A model generated the notes under the pieces. It ran no database searches. It was not told the origin of the DNA and saw only the letters and a program-made list of their open reading frames with translations. A program made the position numbers and the translations under genes. From assembly GCA_946894095.1 (NCBI GenBank), contig OX335662.1, positions 11,116,001-11,180,000 on the forward strand: a stretch of DNA of 64,000 nt, in the 5' to 3' direction. The DNA is from Incurvaria masculella. Lineage: Eukaryota > Arthropoda > Insecta > Lepidoptera > Incurvariidae. Below are positions 1-11,130 of the stretch, piece after piece (position 1 is the stretch's first letter; every line of letters starts with the position of its first letter).

Positions 1-1722
1 TCATCGTTGTTTTATCACCAGAAGAATTGAAATTTGAAACTAAAGATTGTATTGGTTGTAAATTCGAATGTTTGAATGAAGTGGTACTGCATGCTTCAAT
101 TATATCTGAGTTAGTTGTTGAATCGTCTGATACTGTGGATGAATTTGTTGTTGTATAATCCGTTTCCATCGTGCTGGTTAGCTCTGAATCGAATTCTGTT
201 GAAGACCAAATATCTGTAGATTCCTTTGAGTAATTGGTTCGACCGTATGTTTCTGTGTTAGTATCTGAAACTCGGTCAGAACTGAAAGATATCGAAGCAG
301 AAGTATCAGTGATTGTCAAAATTCCATTTTGGTTTTCCGTTAAATTATTAGTAGCATGATAAACATCAAAATAGCTAGTAGTGTGCCCCGTACTAGAATC
401 ATCTTGTGTGGATACATCTGTTGATTTTCGTGATGTCATCGTTGTTTTATCGCCAGAAATATTGAAATTTGAAACTAAAGATTGTATTGGTTGTAAATGC
501 GAATGTTTAAATGAAGTGGTACTGTATGCTTCAATTATATCTGAGTTAGTTGTCGAATCGTCTGACACTGTGGATGAATTTGTTGTTGTATAATCCGTTT
601 CCATCGTGCTGGTTAGCTCTGAATCGAATTCTGTTGAAGACCGAATATCTGTAGATTCCTTTGGGTAATTGGTTCGACCGTATGTTTCTGTGTTAGTATC
701 TGAAACTCTGTCAGAACTGAAAGATATCGAAGCAGAAGCATCAGTGATTGTCAAAATTCCATTTTGGTTTTCCGTTAAATCATTAGTAGCATGATAAACA
801 TCAAAATAGCTAGTAGTGTGCTCCGTACTAGAATCATCTTGTGTGGATACATCCGTTGATTTTCGTGATGTTATCATTGTTTTATCGCCAGGAGAATTGA
901 ACTTTGAAATTAAAGATTGTATTGGTTTTAAATTCGAATGTTTGAATGAAGTGGTGCTGTATGCTTCAATTACATCTAAGTTAGTTGTCGAATCATCTGA
1001 TACTGTGGACGAATTTGTTGTTGTATAATCCGTTTCCATCGTGCTGGTTAGCTCTGAATCGAATTCTGTTGAAGACCAAATATCTGTATATTCCTTTGGG
1101 TAATTGGTTCGACCGTACGTTCCTGTACCAGTATCTGAAACTCTTTCAGAGCTGAAACATATCGAAGTAGTAATATCAGTGTTTGTCAACATTTCATTTT
1201 GGTTTTCCGTTAAATTATTCCTAGCATGAGGAACATCAACATAGCTAGTAGTGTGCCCCGTAATAGAATCATCTTTTGTGGATACATCTGTTGATTTTCT
1301 TGATTTTATCGTTGTTTTGTCGTCAGAAGAAATTATTTTTTCAATTGAATATTGTATTGGTTGTAAATTTGAGTTTTCCAAAGAAGTCGTGCTGTATGAT
1401 TCAATTACATCAGAGTTAGTCCTCGACCTGTCTGATACCGTTGATGAATATGTAATATAATCAGTTTTAATCATGCTGGTTAGCTCTGAATCGAATGCGG
1501 TTGAAGACAAATTATCTCCAGATTCCTTTGGGTAATTGGTTGGACCATATGTTTCTGTGTTAGTATCTGAAACTCTATCAGAACTTAAAGATATCGAAGC
1601 AGAAGTATCAATTCCATTTTGGTTTTCCGTTACATTATTCATAGCATAATAAATATCAAAATAGCTAGTAGTTCGCCTCGTACTAGAATCATCTTGTGTA
1701 GATACATCTGTTGGTTTTCGTG
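1..1722 (-). repeat. 435-bp (145-codon) tandem coding repeat, 4 copies
   Basis: Copies lie at about 1303-1722 (420 bp), 868-1302, 433-867 and 1-432 (cut by the edge). The landmark TACTAGAATC (plus strand) falls at 391, 826, 1261 with exact 435 spacing, and at 1681. The 5'-most copy is shorter by five codons and the most diverged; copies nearer base 1 are nearly identical, which fits recent expansion or homogenisation at the 3' side. Confidence 0.92.
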
Positions 1723-2046
1723 ATTCATCTGTCGTTGTCATATTGCCTGTAAATGTCATAAAATTACCTAAATGACCTGATATCTGAGACAAATCTTTAT
1801 TTGTCGTGCTAGATACCTTTATTTCCGATTTAGTTGAGTATAAATATATTTCAGACTCTGTTGCTGAATGCATAGGACAATACGTTTCCATGATAGTATC
1901 TGATAATATATTATCCGTCGATAGGTGTCTTGTAGTGACTTCATTATCTTCCATGACTTTATTAATATGCTTCATTGTGTATTCGTGTGGAACGGGACAC
2001 CTCGGACATGGTAAATCAAGGTAGCATTCGTCGGTATCACTTTTTC
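1..2046 (-). CDS. Mucin-like gene, exon 3 (large repetitive exon, open at window edge)
   Basis: The acceptor CTACAG lies just before 2046. The exon opens with a Cys-containing segment (DECYLDLPCPRCP), then about 100 residues of Thr/Ser-rich spacer, then the repeats. I read every codon from 2046 to 1 and found no stop, about 681 codons. The four repeat copies keep frame because 435 and 420 are multiples of three. Short open frames on the opposite strand in each repeat are only shadows of this exon. Confidence 0.85.
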
Positions 2047-5000
2047 CTGTAGCCTTAAAGTAAAATACATCTGAAATCATCCCAATGCATTACTCATTAG
2101 TCACTGCAAATAAATCTGACGAAAATAATATTTTATGGTAAAGTCAAAGCAAAGCAATATTGTAAATATACAGGCTATAATTATTGTATTGTATTGTATT
2201 GTATTGTTTATTCATCATCCATAAACAGTACACTGCACTCGGATTTGTCATATTTTAGCATTGGCCAGTTCAGCAAAACAAAACAAAGCGAAGAAGAACT
2301 GGAAAGAAACTCAGTTGTTTTTCTTTTCAACGTCCACTTAGTCTAAGTTTACAAAAGTGTTTGTCAATTATTTTAACAAAAACATAGGTAAAACACTAAA
2401 TTCACATGAATACACAAAAATTTACAATCCATGCCGTATGCAACAGTTCATGACAAATATAATTTTATTTGCAAAGACAATCCCCTCCAACTAATATGTT
2501 GCCAATTGGAGCAGGCCAGTCCCCACAAACAGCACCCGTTTACGAGCATCACGCCGGGCACAGCCATTACCTCTTTCAACCATATTTTAGGGAAAGAGAT
2601 AACCTGAGCCAAGCGTCACCGTAAGCAAGGACCTTTAAGCGATGCACTGCTCCAGTGGCAACACAACACTGTGAAACACTTGCACATTAGGTTTTAATAC
2701 TATGAGTTTTGTCATAAACTACTACTGTCAGCTGATCACATAGTTACATATCCCTTTTAATGCTACTGACAATTAAGACAATTAAGTTCATCTATAGCCT
2801 TTAAGGGGTTTATGAGTAGCGTGTACGTACACCGTTTCAGTGAGTTTAACGGCGGGGGATGGCATATTTGAAAATGCCTTTGCAACAGAGGTACATATAC
2901 ATATTAATTATACCACAGCAGAGGAGGACAATTTGGCTAAAACCTATGTGTAGGAAGTGCACAGATCCTGAAAGCAGCGGATGAAGCCATTTGGGAAAGA
3001 AAGTCTGGTCGATGAGAACCAAACAGCAGGGTTACTTGACATTTTGGATACAGAATTAGTCATCAAATAGATTTTGGTATACTCCAAGCACCTGCAGTCT
3101 CTACCGCATAAGTAACAAATTCGTAATTTACAGGAATGTGATATGTATGTATGTATAATTGACCGTGAAGCAAGGACATTAATTGAAGAAAGAGCCCAGT
3201 AAAAAGAACTACTTTACGATACAGCCGGTGGCAAAATTGGTAGACGCTATTGCGTCGAATGGTATGTTTTGCTGGTTCGGGTCCAGCCTTGCAGTATATT
3301 CGTAAAGGAGTTATATTTACTGGGCTCTTCAATTAATGTGTCCTTGCTTCACGGTCGATTATACATACATACATATCACATTCCTTGGAACAAGCGACGT
3401 ACCTGCTTAGTAGGAAAAAGTAAATTAATTTAAATTCGTAATTTACTTTAATTGTCGAATATCTTAAGTGTTTTAATGTATGTAGCAGTAATTTCTCCTG
3501 CTGTTCCTTACTTGCAAGCGTCATGCCATCTGGCCTCTTTCCATCGTCTCTACTTATCCACTGGCTCTATTAATGATAGAATATTGGCCGAAGTGAGTGT
3601 TCTTTTTATTAAGGATTTCTCATTGTTTATTTGGCCTCAAACTATTTACCGTCTGATATAATACACGTCGGCCACTTCTTTTCCTATCTTCAAGACATTT
3701 CCGGAACACCATTTTTCTAGAATGGCGTTCAATTCTTCTTTTTTCCTTCGTTTATTGGACAAAATACAGACACAAACCTTTATTTACGTACAGGTTTAAC
3801 ATTAAAATAGAGAAATTATATCCGAACCTATTCCTCACAAAAATTCTAATAAAAATATTGGATAAAGATAACCACTGGGTGTATGGATTGGTTACATAAT
3901 TATATACTAGAAAATATCCGTTGAAACTATTAATAAGGGAACATTACAATAATTTCGAGAGGTAAACTTACAATAAGTCACACTCTAATAATATCTATAG
4001 ATTGAATTTATAGAATAATAGATCGAATGGACAGTTCTAATTTAGAAGGTTTGTCCAAAAATATGTCTGCACGCAGTAATTTATTGTTATAATTTGTGCA
4101 TATTCGTTGTATGGGGTCAATTAGAACGGAATTTGTGCGAGTTTCGAATTCCTTCAGCGATTCGGTTTTTATTTACTCTGTGATCCAAAATTCAATTTTA
4201 AATTTATTTATTATGCAAATAGGTACAACAGAATTTAGATATCCAATTCCTACTCACTACTTACATCGTCAAAAAATACTGCATTATTACATGTTTCGCA
4301 TGTACTGCACAATTACGCTTTCTAATTGGAAATTGTAAAATTCCGTGCATTTTTTTATCAATGAGATTAATAATCGAGCTATGAACAAATACAGTTCAGC
4401 AAAATCGAACTACGAGTTCGTCGCCTTTGCTGTAAAGAATGTTGGATTTTGGAGCCCAAACGCCAAAAAACATTGGCTCATTGATTGCTCATTGAGGCGT
4501 CTGGGGACAAACGTGCATCCAGTTTTCTGAGGCAGATGATCAGCCCAGCCATTCAGCGGGGTTATGCGACGTCCGTCATCGGTGCATTGCCAATTGCGCC
4601 GATAATGGAGGAATATTTAAATCTTTAAGTAATTAGGTTTCATTCCTTTTCCTTTTGTTTATTTCTATTTACCATATAACAAATAATAAGTTAAATAAAC
4701 TATTCCCCATCGAGTAATGGACATATGGTATCAGGGCATTGAATCATGGAGGTTGAAACAATTTTCCAGTGAAGTTTCTCGTCAGATATTATTCGCTGTG
4801 ATTGTTGAATTGGCTACTGATGTACAGACACATTCGAGTTTCGAACAAACAATAACAATCAATTGAATGAGCCCAACTTTGGATGGATTGAAGTATAAAG
4901 ATTCTTCGAAGGAAGACCCTTTTTAACTCTTCGGCAGGGGTTCAAGGCTCAGGCAATAACTAGGCAAATAACAGTAAGCAAAGATCGCAAAATAAAACTG

Positions 5001-8000
5001 TGGCAAGCCAAGTGATATACACCGTGTCTCAAATCATTTATAAGGCAGGAATATTAATAAATAATATATGTAACTTACCAACATGGTTTATTTTGTAGAA
5101 AGGCAGATTTATCATTTCAAAATCAACTAATATGTTAGGACGTTGAAGATCTTTGCTCGGGCAAGCCGAACTCGTGATGCATTTCTTCGAAGAACTAGAC
5201 GCTTCGCCCGTATAATAAACCGTGACTTGTTTTCCTAAAATAAAAACAAATGCATGAGTTTAGGGATCCATTCACCGCCACTATCACTCATATCGTAAAA
5301 TGCACCTCATACCACCTACAATTTTACCCATATTCTATCCATTCATATCACATTCCATCATAACGTCTTGAAGCTTTAAAGTTCTGCTTAACTTCTCACT
5401 GACTGTATTGTTGGAATTACATAATCAATATATTTGCATTGAAGAAAAAGCATTTTTGTAATTGGTTCCATTAAAAATATGAGATTATTAATTTTATTTT
5501 GTATTTTTTTTATTTTTGAGAGATTGTAATTTTAAGCATAATGACTTTTCAATGATATTACATTACAGAGACTACGTTTTCGGTTTATCAGACATTTAGT
5601 AAAGGACGGCGCAAATATTCAATGCTCAGTGAGTGCTATATGTTTGTGCCGTTTGGTGTCGAAACGTTAGGGTCATGGGGGGCCAAATGCTAGAAATCTG
5701 TTTGAGGATGTGTCGTCGCGGTTGATCGAATCATCGCGTGACCAGAGGGCTGGCGGGTATTTCGGGCAGAGGTTGAGCCTAGCTATCCAGAAAGGGAATG
5801 CGGCCAGTCTTTTGGGCACCCTGCCGCCTGGCAGCGATATGGCTGAAATTTATTATTTGTTATAAATGTGTGTAATTTTAGGTATAGTTTAATTTATAGG
5901 ATAATGTATAGTATTATAGTTTTTAATTTCTTTGTTGATTTTGTCGAACTATAGCAATATTCAAGTACGTCTAATAAACTTACAGCTAGCCGAGTGTCCC
6001 AACAAGACATGTCATTCGTGAAGGAAATTAAAATTTTAAAAATTCAGGGATATAACGGATGTCTCAGTTAGAACTTGAATTTTAAAAACTCAAGCGTGTG
6101 TAATGTTTTATTTACACATTGTTTGCATATAAATGGAGGTAGTGATGACATCTGATGGCAGGTATGCACTCTTTTGACGAAATTTTGCAGTACATTTTGC
6201 AGAAAGGGCATCTGGATTTGGCGAATCGAACGCGCATTTATTTCTTTGATTTCCACAGTTGTGTCGGGTGGTTTGCATAGACCTTACTTTTAATAAAAAA
6301 CCAGAGAAAATAGTCCAAACAAATTAAATCGCCACTGCTTGGCGGCCAGTTTTGATGTCTCACATTCAATTCCGTCAAATTATTGCGAAAAAAGTCTGTC
6401 AACATGGCGACGACAAAAGCATACATACCAACAGAGCAACGGTGACAATTTGAATGAAAATGAAATAAAATGTAACCGATATTTTCTTTCATGTTTTAAA
6501 TGTCATAACTACCTGCGCACAGAAAATCATTTAAGGTGGGCCTTCCCGCTCAACTCCCCATACTAACGTGGAAAGAAGATCACGCCCATATGTCTTGTCA
6601 GAGATCCCTAATTTTGATCAAAATACCTTCATTTGATCAAACTAGATGTCTGATGACCATAGGCATTGTAAAATTATGTTTGGTTTGAAAGTTATAAGTT
6701 CCCAAAAGTTCGAATTTTTCGCGCGTTTTATACAATAACTATGGAGGTAGATTCAATGATAAAGTAAGAACATCTTAAAAAATTAGTCATCAGGCTCATT
6801 TAATTAATATTTATAATCTATTTGGTTTTTGTTAGATTTTTAACTACAACGGTCGTGGTTTACTTTTAGCTATAAATCGTTTTGTAATTAAAATTTTCGT
6901 AAATATTACCAAATCATACACCATGCACATTGTTTTTTTTTTGTGGACATGTTGCATCTTCCTCATCATGGAGCCTGTCTTTTTCTTTGAAACAGAGAAG
7001 GTCCCAGAGCGCAACAGCACGCTTTTGTACTGTGCCAGCAAATGAGTTAGTCCTGCCGGGATGGGCCACCTTAAGTTGTTACCTTCATAAGTTACTAGCT
7101 TTTTCCCGCGGCTTCGCTCGCGCTAGAAACCGTTAAATTTTTCTCCATAAATGCTTTTAATCCCTCATTCACCCCCATAAGGTTTTAAATAATATATGGC
7201 CATCTCAGATTTGAAAATATACCACTAATATCGTTAATGGAATAATATAATTAATAAGTTTCCTTAGAATTCCCAACAACTGCACCCATAGCAATTTTAG
7301 GCTTATTTACAACATTTTGTGCAACAAAGATTTGAATTGAATTTAAGCGTGACCGGCCGGCTTGGTTTTCGCGGCCTCCCTGAAAGCTCGGATGCCTATG
7401 GACATCGTCGGGTACTTCAATGAGTCCTTCAAACATGGTGCGAAGCAGCATCTGGCCGGCCGGCCTAATTTTCGCAGCCTCCCTGAAAGTTCGAATAGTA
7501 GCAGGTAGCTAGATCGGGTTGGAGCTTTTAGTTTGAGTGATCGCATGATGGGTCTACGAACAGTGTTCCTCAAAATAAAATCAAAACAAATTTGGACATG
7601 ACAGGTAGATAGGTGAGGTCAGGGCGTTTAGTTAAGTGGTCGCATGATGGGTCTACGACCAGTGTTTCCCAAGATATAACCAAACCTAATTTTGACATGA
7701 CAGCTAGGTAGATCAGGTCGGGGTGTTCACTTTGAGTTGTCGCATGATGGGTCTATGACCAGTGTTTCCCAAGATATAACTGAACGTTTGAATGCCCATG
7801 GGCGTCATCGGGCGCCTCAACAGGTCCTGGCGTATGCCATATACTGCGTTTAACATAACAATTAAAACAAATTGCACGTATCCCAAACCATTTGGGCAGC
7901 GCACGTCGATGAAGCCGCCAAGCAAGTGTTTTTTCCGACTTCGTTTACAAATATAGCAATTTATAAATAAAAATGTTGACATATTAATATAAAATGTAGC

Positions 8001-8673
8001 CTACATTAGACAAGAAAAATGTAGCTTCCGATCGATGAAATATTTTTTAAAATCGGTTCAGTGTTTTTAATGATTATCCTGCACAAACAAACAAAAAAAC
8101 AAACATTACCTCTTAATATATTGTATTGTTGTATTGTTTATTCATCATCCATAGACAGTACACTGCACTCGGATTTGTCATATTTTAGCATTGGCCAGTT
8201 CAGCAAAACAAAACACAGCGAAGAAGAACTGGAAAGAAACTCCGCTGTTTTTTTTTTCAACGTCCACTTAGTCTAAGTTTACAAAAGTGTTTGTCAATTA
8301 TTTTAACAAAAACATAGGTAAAACACTAAATTCACATGAATACACAAAAATTTACAATATAATAATGTACAATATAACAAATAATAGTGTAGATAATGAA
8401 AGAATGAACATTTGTGGAGATTCATAATATTCTACATTACATTTATTGATAGAAGTGCGAAATGCAAAACATCTATAAAACTAAAATTCAGAAACACGGA
8501 ACCCTAAGTTATGGATTATCTGAAATGCACTCAGCTCGTTTCCTTGTCTCAATTTTTTCGGGATTATTAATTTAGTACCTACTCCTGTCATAAATAATTT
8601 CAATGTACATACCTGTTGATAAAGTCACTTCGAAACAAAAAAATAGCAGCAATAAAAACGATAACGATCGCAT
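1..8673 (-). CDS. Secreted Ser/Thr-rich mucin-like repeat protein (3 exons, 3' end outside window)
   Basis: Gene model joined from exons 8673-8613, 5234-5079 and 2046-1. All introns are GT-AG and both splits fall after the first base of a Gly codon. The product starts with a 20-residue signal peptide (MRSLSFLLLLFFCF core), followed by about 160 non-repetitive residues with several Cys, then 145-residue repeats that are about 40% Ser plus Thr, rich in Asp/Asn, with N-glycosylation sequons (NLT, NSS) and almost no Cys. That composition suggests a heavily O-glycosylated extracellular protein such as a mucin, silk-gland glue (sericin-like) or cuticle/eggshell coat protein; small 5' exons followed by one large repetitive exon also recall sericin genes, but no homology was recognised. 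The reading frame is still open at base 1, so the length is unknown. What is seen: frame, splice sites, repeats. What is inferred: secretion and glycosylation. Confidence 0.82.
2181..2446 (-). mobile_element. LINE 3'-end fragment with (AATAC)n tail
   Basis: The same sequence recurs at 8127-8358. On the minus strand it ends in repeated AATAC after AATAAAC, a simple-repeat tail typical of non-LTR retrotransposons. No coding part remains. It lies in intron 2 of the mucin-like gene. Confidence 0.6.
2447..3131. other. Intronic sequence without recognised feature
   Basis: Intron 2 of the mucin-like gene. I see no coding frame or family match here; the last 15 bases are the left target-site duplication of the next element. 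Confidence 0.5.
3132..3431 (+). mobile_element. Hairpin SINE with tRNA-Leu-like core, flanked by 15-bp target-site duplication
   Basis: The 15-base sequence AAATTCGTAATTTAC occurs at 3117-3131 and 3432-3446 on both sides. The insert has two long inverted arms (GGAATGTGATATG at the left, its complement ending at 3384) around a core with GGTGGCAAAATTGGTAGACGC and a perfect T-arm, GCTGG-TTCGGGT-CCAGC, which also fits a pol III B box. It ends A-rich. The target-site duplication and A-rich end indicate insertion by reverse transcription rather than as a DNA transposon. Confidence 0.7.
3447..4380. other. AT-rich intronic sequence, nothing recognised
   Basis: Intron 2 of the mucin-like gene. No coding motif or repeat family recognised by eye. 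Confidence 0.5.
4475..4626 (+). pseudogene. C-terminal tail of a retroelement ORF (copy 1)
   Basis: The frame reads LIEASGDKRASSFL, then an IQRGYATSVIGALP motif and a stop at about 4626. It aligns with the fragment at 5640-5860 (LIESSRDQRAG; IQKGNAASLLGTLPP). Two diverged copies with the same ending indicate a transposable-element ORF; the exact family is not certain, a non-LTR reverse transcriptase tail being my best guess. Confidence 0.5.
4650..5078. other. Intronic sequence upstream of the exon 2 donor, nothing recognised
   Basis: No repeat family or ORF recognised. It ends at the GTAAGT donor of exon 2 (minus strand). Confidence 0.5.
5079..5234 (-). CDS. Mucin-like gene, exon 2
   Basis: The acceptor is TTTATTTTAG before 5234 and the donor is GTAAGT at 5078. 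The exon encodes 51 full codons with a small Ser run (EASSSSKK) and two Cys, followed by a non-repetitive segment ending FYKINHV. It begins with two and ends with one codon base, so it is phase-symmetric. Confidence 0.78.
5235..5639. other. Intron 1 of the mucin-like gene, no recognised feature
   Basis: AT-rich; it contains the exon 2 acceptor and polypyrimidine tract near 5235-5250 (minus strand) and nothing else that I recognise. Confidence 0.5.
5640..5866 (+). pseudogene. C-terminal tail of a retroelement ORF (copy 2)
   Basis: The frame reads LFEDVSSRLIESSRDQRAGG, then the QRLSLAIQKGNAAS motif, then LGTLPPGSDM and a stop near 5864, followed by an AT-rich tail. It is homologous to the fragment near 4475-4626 and is about 50 residues longer upstream. 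Probably the end of a 5'-truncated non-LTR element. Confidence 0.55.
6068..6500 (-). pseudogene. Mariner/Tc1-like transposase fossil, C-terminal part
   Basis: Minus-strand frames contain NWPPSSGDLICLDYFLW and KSKVYANHP, matching the conserved catalytic WPPRSPDLTPxDFFLW block of DDE (mariner-type) transposases. Further downstream, VLQNFVKRVHTCHQ matches the usual end of these proteins. The two parts are in different frames, so it is dead. Confidence 0.6.
6531..7074 (+). mobile_element. TTAA MITE (piggyBac-type), copy 1
   Basis: Begins TTAAGGTGGGCC and ends GGGCCACCTTAA, giving inverted termini and a TTAA target-site duplication as for piggyBac-type elements. It is about 544 bp and non-coding. 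Six further copies lie in the window. Confidence 0.8.
7345..7800. repeat. Degenerate ~100-bp direct repeats
   Basis: The motif CGCATGATGGGTCT occurs at 7542, 7641 and 7741 (spacing 99 and 100). A GGCCGGC...CGCAGCCTCCCTGAAAG block occurs twice just upstream. Non-coding; origin unknown. Confidence 0.6.
8127..8358 (-). mobile_element. LINE 3'-end fragment (second copy)
   Basis: Near-identical to 2181-2446, in the same orientation, with a shorter ATTGT/ACAAT tail. It lies in intron 1 of the mucin-like gene. Confidence 0.6.
8613..8673 (-). CDS. Mucin-like gene, exon 1 (start codon and signal peptide)
   Basis: The ATG at 8673-8671 is the first in-frame ATG. It opens a hydrophobic stretch (SLSFLLLLFFCF) ending near VTLST, a typical signal peptide. 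The donor is ACAG|GTATGT at 8612. The exon ends one base into a codon, matching the two-base start of exon 2. Confidence 0.78.
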
Positions 8674-8712
8674 TTTTCTTACAAAAGTAAATTTTAATTC
8701 AATTAAAATCAA

Positions 8713-8743
8713 ACTGAATAAATATTCATTAAATGAAATATTA
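8713..8743 (-). promoter_or_regulatory. Possible core promoter of the mucin-like gene
   Basis: On the minus strand a TAATATTT (8743-8736) sits 28 bases upstream of TTCAGTTT, which matches the arthropod initiator TCAGT with its A at 8715. This would give a 5' leader of about 41 bases before the ATG at 8673. AT-rich sequence makes chance matches likely. Confidence 0.3.
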
Positions 8744-8799
8744 TCACTCAACAACTTTTCGCATGCTAGCTGTCCAGTTAAAGACTGATCGATGTTTTT

Positions 8800-9130
8800 T
8801 CAAACATGACGTAATAACTCATGCCATAATCGCACATTAAATATATTATCCTGTTAATTTTATCCTCAACAGCGTTATGCACAATGCAATTACCAATGTT
8901 TTTAATGTGCACGTACTTAAAACTACCAAACCCAATACATATTCTTAAGTTAACCTAGGACCGGCTCTAGCGTCTGATACCAATTACGATTTTGGTGACG
9001 ACAGCAATATGTTTGAATGTTCAATCTTTGCAGTCAAGGTCTGTAACGCAGGTATAGCGTTAAATAAATGTATGTAGGTATAATCTTAAATACTGTGTTA
9101 GTAGGAGGCATTGAGTATGGGAAAAGAGAC
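8800..9130. other. Upstream flank of the mucin-like gene, no feature recognised
   Basis: AT-rich sequence 5' of the predicted first exon. No additional exon recognised. Confidence 0.4.
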
Positions 9131-9655
9131 TGTAGGAGAATTCTAAATTATGGGTATACAGCGCAGGTGGCGAGATTAGTTAGACGCAACACCCGCGAAT
9201 GTTTTTTTTTATGCAACCTGACATGGATGGCAAATACCACACAACTACCGTTATGAAATTAGCCCAATACAACACATTCCCCAAGGAATTCGGAGCCATG
9301 CCAGGACCTTCCCTTTATGAGCACGGCTACATTGAACTGGATGGAAAACACAGACAATTTTTCGTTGCCGCTTCGACCATCTTTTTCATCCAATGCGATG
9401 GTTAAACCCTGGTTGGGGAAGAGGACCTACAGTTTTACATGGATTCCGAACCATGGAGCAGCTCGCATTCGTGACGAAATGCACTTATCAAACTCAGATA
9501 GAGAAAGAAGGTGGTGCATGTCCGGGAGAGGAATTGAACCCAGACTTCTGGTACGCTAGGCAAGTCCCAGCGCCCCAAGACGGTTTTTTGCTGGTTCGGA
9601 TCCAACCTTGCAGTATATTCGTAAAGTAGTTCTTTTTACAGGGATCTTTCTTTAA
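9131..9655 (+). mobile_element. tRNA-Leu-like hairpin SINE arm interrupted by another SINE
   Basis: Positions 9131-9201 match the GGTGGCGA...GTTAGACGC head of the hairpin SINE, and 9587-9655 resume with GCTGGTTCGGATCC and TGCAGTATATTCGTAAAG. The gap is filled by the minus-strand SINE at 9202-9586, so the hairpin SINE is older. Confidence 0.6.
9202..9586 (-). mobile_element. tRNA-headed SINE
   Basis: Poly-T at 9202-9210 is the A-tail of a minus-strand element. Its body contains the family blocks (CATGGATGGC, GAACTGGATGGAAAA, CCATGGAGCAGCTCGCATTC) and its head a B-box-like GGGTTCAATT (in complement, near 9530-9545). Confidence 0.7.
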
Positions 9656-9659
9656 GGCG

Positions 9660-10130
9660 CTAGGACTAGCCAACTACTCGCGCCATACAAATGCACCTTT
9701 AAACAAATGTAATAATATGTATTGAAACGCCTCAGCAAGTTCAAATAGAACTCTAAACTGATAATGGACTGTTAGTTTATTTTGATTCCATCATTTATTT
9801 AAATAATTATAATAATAAAAAAGTAGATTTTCCACATTATAAATCTGAAAGTTATATGATTTCTAGATATAAGCAAAAAAAGCATATATGCATACACAAA
9901 TAATTCCATTTGTTTTTAGATTTCTACATTTAGTCAAAACAGTTCGGAAATGGACACCGTTTCCGCAATGTATTTTGTATAGAAAAAGGAAACATACATT
10001 AACGAAAATAGGTTGATCCCTAGACAAGGAATCATATATTGTAAGAATGACACTTCTAATCGTCAGACTTAGCTACTTAGCTTGGGGTGCCTCGTCTATC
10101 TTTGCGATTTGGCTAGTTCCAGGGCCTTAA
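9660..10130. other. AT-rich intergenic sequence, nothing recognised
   Basis: No ORF or repeat family recognised. Confidence 0.4.
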
Positions 10131-10245
10131 TTAATGTGTCCTTGCTTCACGGTCGATTATATATGCATACATGTCACATTTCTTGGAATAAGCGACGTAT
10201 ATGCTTAGTACGGAAAAGTATATTTACCTAAAAAGATGCCTTCCA
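10131..10245 (+). mobile_element. Hairpin SINE, solo 3' arm
   Basis: Carries the AATGTGTCCTTGCTTCACGG arm and the GCGACGTA...GCTTAGTACG 3' block of the family seen at 3132 and 38336. The tRNA-like core is missing. Confidence 0.6.
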
Positions 10246-10596
10246 GCGTAACACTTTTTCAACACTCTGGTAGTTTTCTACTAACAAATTCTTCTTATAA
10301 TTTGTATGTTGAAGGAAGGTTAAGAAATGTGAATTGCTAATCGTAGAGAAAATTTAGCTCGAGGTATCATCGATTGTTGCACCAGATCATTTTTTTTTAA
10401 TATGTATCCTATCGTACTCACCACAATAAAATGTATGTTTTTGATATTATTTGTACACATTTGACATCGCCACTATGTGAGAGACGTCACAATGCTTTAT
10501 AAAGCTATAAATATTCGCTTATTGATAGTCTAAACTTAATGCAAGATATTTATTTTATATGTCCTTTAAGAGTCACAAGATCCACTGATACCGAAT

Positions 10597-11130
10597 ATGG
10601 ATATGTCAGTCAGTCAGCGTGTTTGCGTCCACTGCTGGACATACGCCACTCCAATTTTCCTTCAGTCCTCCCGGCCCTCAGCGGTACGGAACCACTGCTT
10701 TCCGCCGACGCACTTGATGCCGTCGTCCCACCTGGCGGGTGGTCTTCCCACACTCCGGTTTCCTGTCCACGGCCGCCAGTGTAGGACACGGTTACCCCAA
10801 CGGTCGTCGTCTCTTCGGCAGACGTGGCCAGCCCACTCCCACTTTAGCTAAGCCACCCGGTGTCCAATATCTACTACTCTGGTACGTCGGCGGATTGCCT
10901 CGTTGCGCACCATATCCCGTAGAGATATTCTCAGCATGGCTCGCTCCTTTGCTCGCTGGGCAACTTTCAACCTTTGGACAACGGCGACCGTCAGAGCCTA
11001 CGTTTCACACCCGTACGTCATAACCGGGAGGGCATATATGCGGTTTTTTGATTTCCGTAAGGTCAGGCCTCAGAGCATAAGCTTTTCGAAGGCAGCCCAA
11101 CCCAGTTGAATTCGTCTCTCGACCTCCTAA
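10597..11130 (-). pseudogene. RTE-type LINE 3' end (reverse transcriptase C-terminus)
   Basis: In the minus-strand frames I read [28 protein letters not shown] and [15 protein letters not shown], then a tail with CTGACTGACTGACAT-like repeats. This is the usual C-terminal end of RTE-family reverse transcriptases in moths. Frameshifted and 5'-truncated. Related fragments lie at 52480-52815 and 62555-62702. Confidence 0.7.

Noticed and set aside
381..1460. Repeated 70-codon plus-strand open frames starting MC(P/S)V
   Set aside because: They are antisense shadows of the minus-strand repeat exon, which is open throughout, spliced in phase to a signal-peptide exon, and has mucin-like composition.
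10539..11109. Plus-strand Pro/Arg-rich frames
   Set aside because: Antisense to an RTE-type reverse transcriptase C-terminus that is recognisable on the minus strand.
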